A stretch of DNA of 5,633 nt. Source: JBNJEM01 sp051745935 (GTDB lineage Bacteria > Planctomycetota > Planctomycetia > Pirellulales > Pirellulaceae). Every line of letters starts with the position of its first letter. The first letter of the stretch is position 1. The notes under the pieces are model-generated. The model had not been told where the DNA came from. It saw only the letters and a list, made by a program, of their open reading frames with translations, and did not search any database. The stretch is taken from assembly GCA_051745935.1 (NCBI GenBank), contig JBNJEM010000533.1, positions 1 through 5,633 on the forward strand, written 5' to 3'. Shown in pieces: positions 1 through 5,437 of this stretch. The position numbers and the translations under genes were made by a program.

Positions 1-100
1 TTCAGGCGGTTGGATTTTTCCGGATGGCACGCTGCCCGGCGCAAGCCGTCCTCCCGTTGGTCGGACTCGCGGCGGAGAAAGTCATTCGCGACCGGTATAA
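1..100 (+). repeat. Interspersed repeat family A, copy 1
   Basis: This stretch matches 5113-5212 in the same orientation at 93 of 100 positions, and 2104-2203 in the opposite orientation, all without gaps (aligned by eye). It begins TTCAGGCGGTTGGAT and ends GCGACCGGTATAA. The left boundary coincides with the window edge, so this copy may extend further left; the other two copies show no shared sequence beyond this point. The differences among copies fall mostly at amino-acid-changing positions in the only frame open in all three, so it is not a conserved coding segment. The family identity is unknown; it may be a small non-autonomous mobile or regulatory repeat. Confidence 0.85.
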
Positions 101-101
101 T
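73..101 (+). promoter_or_regulatory. Candidate promoter at the 3' end of repeat A copy 1
   Basis: A perfect TATAAT (96-101) lies 17 bp after CGGAGA (73-78), which matches the TTGACA consensus at only 3 of 6 positions. The same arrangement recurs in the other repeat A copies. It points rightward, into element B and the 3' end of malQ on the opposite strand; no plus-strand gene follows. The evidence is sequence resemblance only. Confidence 0.25.
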
Positions 102-169
102 TGCGAGAAGAGTGGCGTATTGAAGGAGTTCGTCGAAAGTGGGGATTTCTGGACGATCCTCTCCGCGAG

Positions 170-422
170 GTAGCCGTTCATGGGGGCCGCTACACGGCCT
201 GGACACGCAAGGCCCGCATGGATGCCACGGGCTGGTCCCGTGGTGGTTCACGCTCGCCGCTACACACCGGCCAGACACACCACTGCTGCCTGTCGGTAGC
301 GTGGAACGTAACGGACCACGGGACCAGCCCGTGGCATTTGCATTTGGAAAAGCCTATCCTCACAATGTGCAACGGACGCGCGAACGTCCGCGGATATCAG
401 TCTTTTGCCCGTGAACGGATAC
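170..422 (+). mobile_element. MITE-like palindromic element family B, copy 1
   Basis: This 253-bp element aligns without gaps to 3330-3582 at about 217 of 253 positions (hand count, roughly 86%). The ends are inverted repeats: 170-183 matches the reverse complement of 409-422 at 12 of 14 positions. A TA lies near each outer edge, as expected for a TA-targeting element. Inside, 222-244 and 315-337 are perfect 23-bp inverted arms, and each arm contains its own 19-nt hairpin (CCACGGG, 5-nt loop, CCCGTGG; 225-243 and 316-334). No transposase is encoded. The open frames across it have no credible start signal and exist because of the palindromes. It could be a MITE or a REP/BIME-like composite. 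It sits 58 bp beyond the malQ stop codon, where it could act as a transcription end or mRNA-stabilising structure. Confidence 0.8.
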
Positions 423-480
423 CCTTTTGGCTTTCAGGCTGAGGTGGTTTGCTCATTCGTCATCTCTCCGGTGGCGTGGG

Positions 481-2028
481 CTACTTGTCCAGTGTCTCGG
501 TTCGCTGGTGCTCGGCGGTGAGCTGGGCCAGGGGGGCCGAGACGGTTTCGTCATTGTAGTCGGGGCGAAGTCGCCAGCGCCAGTTGCCCGACTTCGTACT
601 GGGCGTGTTCATTCGCGCGGATTGGTCCAGCCGCAACACGTCTTGCATGGGAACAATGGCATAGCGAGCGACGGAAGCCATGGCGACGCGCATCATGTCC
701 CACGCGGGATCACGCAACTCACCCCCAAAAAACTCCGCAATCGCCCGTTGCTGGCTCGCCGGGAGCGACTGATACCAGCCCACCGTGGTGTTGTTGTCGT
801 GCGTGCCCGTGTAGACGACGGAGTTTTCCACGTGATTTTGGGGCAAATGAATGTTCCCGGGCTCAATATTCTCGAAGCCGACCTGCAGCACCCGCATGCC
901 CGGAAACCCGAAATGGTCCCGCAAGTCCTCCACGTCAGGCGTGATTACGCCTAGGTCCTCCGCCAGAAAGGGCAGGTGCCCCAATTCTCGCTGGACTGTT
1001 TCGAACAGCTCGTAACCCGGTACCCGGACCCATTGGCCGTTGGTGGCGATTTCCTCCCTTGAGGGAATGGCCCAGCAGGCGGCGAAACCGCGAAAGTGGT
1101 CGATGCGGACCATATCGACCTGCTCTAGCAAGTGACGGAACCGGCGGATCCACCAGGCAAAGCCATTGGCGGCCATCGCATCCCAATTGTAAAGCGGGTT
1201 GCCCCATCGCTGGCCGGTGGCGCTAAAGTAATCAGGGGGCACGCCGGCCACGAACGTCTCGTTTCGCTCTTCGTCCAACTGGAATAGATCGGGGTTACAC
1301 CAGACATCCACGCTATTGAGCGCCACGAAAATCGGCATATCGCCAATAATCGTGATCCCGCGGTCGTTGGCGTATTGCTTCAACGCCCCCCATTGTTCGA
1401 AAAAAAAGTATTGCAGCACGCAGTGGTACTCAACGCGGTCTCCCAGCTTGTCCCGCCACCACGCGAGGGCCGCTGGTTGACGCAACGCGATGTCGTGGTC
1501 CCAGTCTCGGTTCCATGTCGCCTCGCAGTGGTCCCCGGCCGCCATTTCCCGGTCATAATGCTCCTTCAAGGCCATGAAGAGCCCGTGGTGTTCGAGCCAG
1601 TCGGAGTGCCGTGATCGGAAATCGTGGAAGGCCGCCTTCCGAGCCGGTGACGCCGATCGCAAGAATCGCTGAGCCGCCCGGTCGAGAACCCGCATTTTCC
1701 AATCGCCAAGAGCCGCGTAGTCCACGAACCGAGCATCCGTCGGAAATGGCGATGTTGACAGATCCGCGGAATTCAGGTCACCATGTTCCACCAGTTGCCC
1801 CAAGCTGATAAGCAGCGGGTTGCCGGCAGCCGAACAATAAGATGAATAGGGAGACGCATCGGAATCAACGGGTCCCAGTGGCAGGATCTGCCACAACGAT
1901 TGTCCGGCCCGGACGAGGAAATCGACGAACTGGTACGCATGTGTCCCCAACGTGCCGATGCCGTAAGGGCCGGGTAAGGACGTCGGGTGGAGCAAGATTC
2001 CACTGGATCGCTGAGGCAAGTCCATCAT
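481..2028 (-). CDS. malQ: 4-alpha-glucanotransferase (amylomaltase, GH77)
   Basis: The product is a 515-residue cytoplasmic disproportionating enzyme that transfers alpha-1,4-glucan segments between maltodextrins and releases glucose; it acts in glycogen and maltooligosaccharide metabolism. GH77 signatures appear in order: SSGILLHPTSLPGPYGIG (8-25), SLWQILPLGP (44-53), GDMPIFVA (229-236), GVPPDYFSATGQRWGNPLY (262-280), VRIDHFRGF with nucleophile D310, FLAEDLG with acid/base E357, YTGTHDNNTT with D411, and NWRWR (482-486). All three catalytic carboxylates are present and the length is normal for the DPE1-like type (about 500). The start is ATG at 2028, with a second ATG at 2025, because the family N-terminus (SSGILLHPTSLPG) follows at once. 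An in-frame ATG at 2217 would add 63 residues, about half of them translated from repeat A, and is unlikely. No clear Shine-Dalgarno precedes the start. The stop is TAG at 481-483. It is monocistronic here, with element B beyond its 3' end. Confidence 0.96.
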   Translation of the reverse strand: MMDLPQRSSGILLHPTSLPGPYGIGTLGTHAYQFVDFLVRAGQSLWQILPLGPVDSDASPYSSYCSAAGNPLLISLGQLVEHGDLNSADLSTSPFPTDARFVDYAALGDWKMRVLDRAAQRFLRSASPARKAAFHDFRSRHSDWLEHHGLFMALKEHYDREMAAGDHCEATWNRDWDHDIALRQPAALAWWRDKLGDRVEYHCVLQYFFFEQWGALKQYANDRGITIIGDMPIFVALNSVDVWCNPDLFQLDEERNETFVAGVPPDYFSATGQRWGNPLYNWDAMAANGFAWWIRRFRHLLEQVDMVRIDHFRGFAACWAIPSREEIATNGQWVRVPGYELFETVQRELGHLPFLAEDLGVITPDVEDLRDHFGFPGMRVLQVGFENIEPGNIHLPQNHVENSVVYTGTHDNNTTVGWYQSLPASQQRAIAEFFGGELRDPAWDMMRVAMASVARYAIVPMQDVLRLDQSARMNTPSTKSGNWRWRLRPDYNDETVSAPLAQLTAEHQRTETLDK

Positions 2029-2102
2029 TCGGCGGGCACGAATAAAGAGTACAAGGAACTGGCATCTGTTGCAGCCGGTAACCAAACCGCGTTTCCGCCT
2101 CC

Positions 2103-2131
2103 AATATGCCGGTCGCGGATGACTTTGTCCG
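2103..2131 (-). promoter_or_regulatory. Candidate malQ promoter within repeat A copy 2
   Basis: Read on the minus strand, CGGACA (2131-2126; 4 of 6 matches to TTGACA) is followed after exactly 17 bp by CATATT (2108-2103; 4 of 6 matches to TATAAT). The -10 box is about 75 nt upstream of the malQ ATG and points toward it. Spacing and orientation fit a promoter, but both boxes are weak, so this is a proposal. If it is right, the repeat supplies the malQ promoter. Confidence 0.3.
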
Positions 2132-2203
2132 CCGCGAGGCCGACCCACGGGAGGACGGCTTGCGTCGAGCAGCTTTCCATCCGGACAAATCCGACCGCCT
2201 GAA
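2104..2203 (-). repeat. Interspersed repeat family A, copy 2 (inverted)
   Basis: The reverse complement of this stretch matches repeat A copy 3 at about 89 of 100 positions without gaps, starting TTCAGGCGGTCGG and ending CGCGACCGGCATAT. It is the only copy on the minus strand here. It lies in the malQ 5' region, ending 75 bp before the ATG, with its 3' end facing the gene. An 8-bp palindrome AGTATACT (2203-2210) sits at its outer edge. It creates a spurious upstream extension of the malQ reading frame. Confidence 0.85.
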
Positions 2204-2678
2204 GTATACTGCGACACCTGGCGGGGCCCCGGTTGGGACGTCTAGCGAACTCCCCAAGCCGAGACGGGCAACGTAGCGATACGTTTACCGCTAGAGCGAG
2301 AATAACGAATCGCGGGACCCGGCGATAGGGTCGTGCCCATTGTAATCCGCGCGGTCGGCATGACCCGACTGGCTCCAGCAACGAATTCAAGAAGATGCCG
2401 AAGTGGAGAGACGGGGAATGGAGGAGAAGGTGGTAATGGTAATGGGAAAGGAGAAAGGCAATTGAACAATGGCGGAGCGGCTGTTGGCGCGTGCAAAGAA
2501 CCGACATCCCCCCTCGCGCCGGATCCAACCGCTACTCTCCTCAAAAGTCGTCCCAATGGTGCTGCCCTTTTTCGCAATACTGAGGTAGACTTTCGGTATG
2601 CGTGAGGGTGTGCCGCAATGTCGCCGGAATGTGGCACGATGGCCGGGATTCCGGGACGCGCTTTGAGGTGACCGATCA
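2204..2678. other. Non-coding stretch between malQ and the lipoprotein gene
   Basis: The two flanking genes diverge from this interval, so it should contain the lipoprotein promoter and possibly more malQ control sequence. I find no open frame with a ribosome site and recognisable product, and no good promoter hexamer pair. The part nearest the lipoprotein gene has competing short dyads: GTGCC/GGCAC (2610-2614 with 2633-2637) and CCGGAAT/ATTCCGG (2624-2630 with 2648-2654). These hint at a structured leader. The middle holds a purine-rich tract, listed separately. Confidence 0.5.
2401..2458 (+). repeat. Purine-rich low-complexity tract
   Basis: Only 8 of 58 bases are pyrimidines, and the tract includes a short tandem TGGTAA repeat (2431-2442). 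The reading frame over it gives a Gly/Asn/Glu-rich peptide with no family resemblance. It is probably simple sequence in an intergenic region; triplex or slippage behaviour is possible but not shown. Confidence 0.5.
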
Positions 2679-2729
2679 GGGGGCAGGGAGAAATCAAACC
2701 CGCCAGTAGGATGGTATCTCCCTGCCCCC
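2679..2729 (+). promoter_or_regulatory. Strong 13-bp dyad upstream of the lipoprotein gene
   Basis: GGGGGCAGGGAGA (2679-2691) and TCTCCCTGCCCCC (2717-2729) are perfect reverse complements separated by 25 nt. The dyad ends 62 bp before the lipoprotein ATG. Neither strand has a T-run after the stem, so a standard intrinsic terminator is unlikely. It could be a leader RNA hairpin, an attenuator-like structure, or a remnant of a small inverted-repeat element. Confidence 0.55.
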
Positions 2730-2791
2730 GCTTCAGCTTTCGTTTGTTGTGCGGCGCGGCGGCGCGACGCGATTAACTTGGAGGAGTTCTC

Positions 2792-3316
2792 ATGTTTCGG
2801 TTTCGTGGAATTGTTGTTCCATTAGTAGCCATGTTCGCTCTGTTCGTCGGCTGCGAGAAGGCAGCTAAAGAGGCGGTGGAAGGCGCGGTTGAATCCCGGA
2901 TCAGCCGTGACGGCGGCAAGGCGAACGTGGAGATTGGTGATGAATCGTTTTCGATGCGGGTCGACGGCCAGGACGGCGATTCACGGTTGGATGTCGGATC
3001 CGGGACGAAGGTCCCCAAGGAGTTTCCGAAGGACATTCCCCTTTATGCCAACATGACGGTGGTGATGAGCCATTCACAGGCGCGGGATCAGATGTTCGTT
3101 ATTCAAGCCACCAGTCAGGACTCGGTTGCGAAGGTTTCCAAGTTTTATGAGACCGAACTGCCTCGGCAAGGCTGGAAAGAGGAGAATGCGACGGTCGTGC
3201 AGGATGGGAAAACGAGATCCTTGGGATACGAAAAACAGGGACGCGTGTTGCAAGTGACCGCGATGGATTCGGATGACGAGGGTACGAGCCTGAGCATTAC
3301 CACCCGTGCCGAGTGA
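2792..3316 (+). CDS. Predicted lipoprotein, function unknown
   Basis: The 174-residue product has a short basic N-terminus (MFRFR), a hydrophobic stretch (6-20) and a lipobox-like LFVGC, so lipid modification at C21 followed by membrane anchoring is likely. F at -3 is less usual than L. A charged, acidic linker (22-75) follows, then a compact C-terminal domain (about 76-172). That domain has the pattern FPKDIPLYANMTVV (78-91), an alpha segment with FYETELPRQGWK (118-129), and a final beta strand GTSLSIT (164-170). I know this layout (ion-like 'P.DIPLY' start, 'FY..EL...GW' helix, closing strand) from many uncharacterised bacterial lipoproteins but cannot attach a function. The start is well supported: GGAGGAG (2780-2786) lies 5 nt before ATG. 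The stop is TGA (3314-3316). It stands alone, with element B 13 bp downstream. Confidence 0.88.
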   Translation: MFRFRGIVVPLVAMFALFVGCEKAAKEAVEGAVESRISRDGGKANVEIGDESFSMRVDGQDGDSRLDVGSGTKVPKEFPKDIPLYANMTVVMSHSQARDQMFVIQATSQDSVAKVSKFYETELPRQGWKEENATVVQDGKTRSLGYEKQGRVLQVTAMDSDDEGTSLSITTRAE

Positions 3317-3329
3317 CGAAACGACTCGC

Positions 3330-3582
3330 GTAGCCGTTCACGGGTGCCGCTACACGGCCTGGACACGCAAGGCCCGCAGGGATGCCACGGGCTTGTCCCG
3401 TGGTGGTTCACGTTCCCCGCTACAAACTGGTCAGAAACACTACTCCTAGCCGTCGGTAGCGTAGAACGTAACGGACCACGGGACAAGCCCGTGGCATTTG
3501 CACCCGGCAAAGCCCTTTTCCAAGATGTGCAACGGAAGTGCGAACGTCCGTGGATATTGGTCTCTTGGCCGTGAACGGTTAC
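3330..3582 (+). mobile_element. MITE-like palindromic element family B, copy 2
   Basis: This is the same 253-bp length and orientation as copy 1. Terminal inverted repeats 3330-3343 and 3569-3582 match at 13 of 14 positions, with TA near both ends. Internal 23-bp arms at 3382-3404 and 3475-3497 are perfectly complementary, each with a CCACGGG/CCCGTGG hairpin (3385-3403 and 3476-3494). The arm loops read CTTGT and ACAAG here against CTGGT and ACCAG in copy 1, so both arms changed together. No transposase is present. It starts 13 bp after the lipoprotein stop codon, so the lipoprotein mRNA probably ends in or runs through it. Confidence 0.82.
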
Positions 3583-3620
3583 CAATTCGCGAACGCGGGG
3601 GCTGGCGTTCGGTGTCATGG

Positions 3621-3638
3621 CTTAATCCTAGGGTTAAG
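3621..3638. promoter_or_regulatory. 18-bp palindrome, possible operator
   Basis: CTTAATCCTAGGGTTAAG is a near-perfect inverted repeat: 16 of 18 positions are symmetric, with CCTAGG at the centre. It lies 128 bp upstream of the beta-helix protein start and 38 bp past element B. Its size and symmetry fit a dimeric regulator site. A weak RNA hairpin is the alternative. No regulator gene is in the window. Confidence 0.35.
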
Positions 3639-3683
3639 TGGTAGGGCTCTGCTATTGCAACCTTCCCAGGTAGGCGGAGGAAA

Positions 3684-3698
3684 ACTGGCGAAACCAGT
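3684..3698 (+). other. Small hairpin in the leader of the beta-helix gene
   Basis: ACTGG and CCAGT form a 5-bp stem around a CGAAA loop, about 68 bp before the ATG at 3767. No T-run follows. It may be a minor leader structure or part of another short repeat; there is no second copy here. Confidence 0.3.
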
Positions 3699-3766
3699 GC
3701 CCCCGAATCCCTAGTGGTGACAAAGCAGTACCAAATGAGCAGTAGAGACTGAACAAGGGTTGAACG

Positions 3767-5086
3767 ATGAAGACAAAGGTATGGGACGGGCGATTTGGGT
3801 GGAGGGTTGCCGTGCCGCTGATCGTTGCGGTTTGGGGAAGTTGGTCTCTGGTGGGTGCGGCTCCACCGACGTCCGACTCGGCGAGCCCCGCGCCACGACG
3901 GTTCATTACGCCGAACGCATTCGAGGGAAGCGATGTGGAGCGGATCAACCAGGCCATTGAGGCCGCGGCCGGCACGGGGTGTCGCGTGGTGATTCCTCGC
4001 GCCAATCCGAGGGAGGGGAAACGACGCGATGTTTGGCTGCTCGATTCGGCTATTTTGCTGCGGAGCGACACGACGCTCGAACTGGATCATTGCCGCCTTA
4101 AACTGTCCGACCGCTGCCGGGATAACTTCATGCGGAGCGCGAACTGTGGGCTGGGGATCACCGAAATCGAGCCGATGGAGAACATACATGTCCGAGGTGT
4201 TGGTCGTGTGCTCCTGGAGGGTGCCGATCATCCCCGCGCGACGGGTGACAGCGGCAAGAAGATCGGGGGGCGGACCTACGGAACCGACGCGGGGAAGGCC
4301 GAAGAAAGTCAAACTGGCGACTGGCGAAACATCGGGATTCTGCTGGCCTATGTCCAGGGTTTCAGCATTGAAAACCTGACCATCAAGGATTCTCACGCCT
4401 GGGCAATCTCGCTGGAACGCTGCGCTCACGGACGATTGCGAGACCTGACGTTCGCATCGAAGGAATTCAGGGTGATCGACGGCACGCGAGAGACAATCTT
4501 GAATCAGGACGGCATCGATCTCCGCATGGGGTGCCACGACATACTGATTGAAAACATCACCGGGCATACCGGCGATGATCTGATTGCTTTGACCGCCATT
4601 CCGAACGCCGACAGTGTTGCTGGCGGCACGGCGTCCACCATGGTCAGCGCCGGGGCGGATCGCGGAGAGGGGCGGGACGATATCCGCCATGTCATTTTAA
4701 GAAACATCAAGGGGTTCAGCCGCGGCGGGCATCACATCGTCCGACTGCTGAACACCTCGGGCGTTCGGCTCCACGACATTTTGGTCGATGGCTTGATTGA
4801 CACGTCGCCCAAGGGGCTGCGATGCAAGGCCGCGATCAAGATCGGAGACCACGCATATGGGGGCGGCGTCGCGCCGCTGGGCGACACCACCCGGATCATG
4901 ATCAACAACGTGATGAGCAAGGCCCGCCACACGGTCCTCGTTGGAGGTTCGCTTTCAGACTCAATGCTCACCAACATCGTGCGATATGGTTCGAAAGGTG
5001 AAGTGCTCAGCGTCGCTTCGGGCCCCGAATACATTCAGGACGTGACCATCACCGCGGCGCATACCATGAGCGAAGGGGCGCAGTGA
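3767..5086 (+). CDS. Secreted right-handed beta-helix protein, GH28 polygalacturonase-like
   Basis: The 439-residue product has an N-terminal signal peptide: basic start, hydrophobic 14-29, probable cleavage after VGA (A31) or A32. The remainder reads as a pectin-lyase-type parallel beta helix with recurring strand units such as GFSIENLTIKDS (198-209), HDILIENITGH (257-267), RHVILRNIKGF (307-317) and LHDILVDGLID (335-345). GH28-like acidic motifs are NQDGID (246-251) and GDD (269-271), 22 residues apart as in polygalacturonases. The usual GHG appears changed or displaced (GGHH, 320-323), and RIK is replaced by AIK (356-358), so the canonical active site is incomplete. It probably binds or cleaves a polysaccharide outside the cytoplasm, but the substrate is unknown. 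The start is the ATG after AAGGG (3755-3759), 7 nt upstream. The stop is TGA (5084-5086). No sugar-transport or sulfatase gene adjoins it. Confidence 0.85.
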   Translation: MKTKVWDGRFGWRVAVPLIVAVWGSWSLVGAAPPTSDSASPAPRRFITPNAFEGSDVERINQAIEAAAGTGCRVVIPRANPREGKRRDVWLLDSAILLRSDTTLELDHCRLKLSDRCRDNFMRSANCGLGITEIEPMENIHVRGVGRVLLEGADHPRATGDSGKKIGGRTYGTDAGKAEESQTGDWRNIGILLAYVQGFSIENLTIKDSHAWAISLERCAHGRLRDLTFASKEFRVIDGTRETILNQDGIDLRMGCHDILIENITGHTGDDLIALTAIPNADSVAGGTASTMVSAGADRGEGRDDIRHVILRNIKGFSRGGHHIVRLLNTSGVRLHDILVDGLIDTSPKGLRCKAAIKIGDHAYGGGVAPLGDTTRIMINNVMSKARHTVLVGGSLSDSMLTNIVRYGSKGEVLSVASGPEYIQDVTITAAHTMSEGAQ

Positions 5087-5112
5087 GCGGATGTTAGGGC
5101 ACTGTGCCATAT

Positions 5113-5212
5113 TTCAGGCGGTTGGATTCTTCCGGGTGGAAAGCTGCCCGACGCAAGGCGTCCTCCCGTTGGTCGGACTCGCGGCGGAGAAAGTCATCCG
5201 CGACCGGTATAA
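5113..5212 (+). repeat. Interspersed repeat family A, copy 3
   Basis: This copy is 93% identical to copy 1 and about 89% to the inverted copy 2, all ungapped over 100 bp. It begins 26 bp after the beta-helix gene's stop codon. Similarity to the other copies stops on both sides, which sets the element boundaries at TTCAGGCGG and GGTATAA. The ends have only weak inverted similarity to each other, and no target duplication is evident. Confidence 0.85.
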
Positions 5213-5213
5213 A
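5185..5213 (+). promoter_or_regulatory. Candidate promoter at the 3' end of repeat A copy 3
   Basis: CGGAGA (5185-5190), a 17-bp spacer and TATAAA (5208-5213; 5 of 6 matches to TATAAT) repeat the arrangement in copies 1 and 2. It faces a spacer and then the 3' end of an opposing gene, so any transcript would be non-coding or antisense. The -35 box is poor. Confidence 0.2.
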
Positions 5214-5437
5214 CAACACAATGGTGGCTCGGGACTCTGTTGTGAGCTGGTAGCGGAAACCGGTCTTTGCGATTCATGCCGCGTGGAGGCCACGGCTCGG
5301 GATACGAAAGCGAGGAGGCCAGAGGGCTCTGAAAACACCGCTGCTGACCGTGAGCCGGCGGGGCGGGGCCGGGGATGAATGCGGCTCGGGATCAAATCCC
5401 GGGCCACGAAATGCTCCAAGATCCCGCGCATCGAGCC
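5213..5437. other. Hairpin-rich intergenic spacer
   Basis: The spacer lies between repeat A copy 3 and the stop codon of the right-edge gene. I see no convincing gene. The word GGCTCGGGA occurs three times (5226-5234, 5294-5302, 5383-5391), and a bulged hairpin spans 5278-5296. Open frames on both strands are low-complexity, rich in Arg, Ala and Gly, and lack ribosome sites. Confidence 0.5.
5383..5405 (-). terminator. Strong hairpin beyond the right-edge gene, possible terminator
   Basis: GGCTCGGGAT (5383-5392) and ATCCCGGGCC (5396-5405) pair over 10 bp, with one wobble or mismatch, around a 3-nt CAA loop. On the minus strand it begins 32 nt after the stop codon of the right-edge gene, where a terminator is expected. 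No T-run follows, so factor-independent termination is uncertain. Confidence 0.4.

Noticed and set aside
1..100. Repeat A as a conserved short peptide (QAVGF...GLAAEKVIRDR) in all three copies
   Set aside because: The frame stays open only because there are no indels. Most differences between copies change the amino acid, and the flanking frames differ, so there is no sign of protein-level selection.
170..442. Open frames on both strands across element B copy 1, and equivalents at 3344-3574, with motifs such as CHGLVPWWFT
   Set aside because: They are translations of the palindromic element. They have no ribosome sites, they appear in several frames and on both strands, and the similarity is explained by the DNA repeat.
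427..954. 175-residue plus-strand open frame
   Set aside because: It is antisense to the conserved C-terminal part of malQ and has no ribosome site or family resemblance.
2242..2697. 151-residue minus-strand open frame upstream of malQ
   Set aside because: It is Pro/Arg/Ser-rich low complexity arising from the purine-rich tract on the other strand, with no recognisable domain.
2679..2729. Dyad considered as an intrinsic terminator
   Set aside because: There is no T-run on either strand, the loop is 25 nt, and it lies between divergent genes where no transcript is expected to end.
3446..4690. 414-residue minus-strand open frame
   Set aside because: It lies antisense to the beta-helix gene and ends inside element B. 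Its protein has no recognisable domain, while the plus-strand gene has a signal peptide and family motifs.
5113..5212. Repeats considered as a CRISPR array
   Set aside because: The copies are 100 or 253 bp long, kilobases apart, not in regular spacing, and no cas gene is present.
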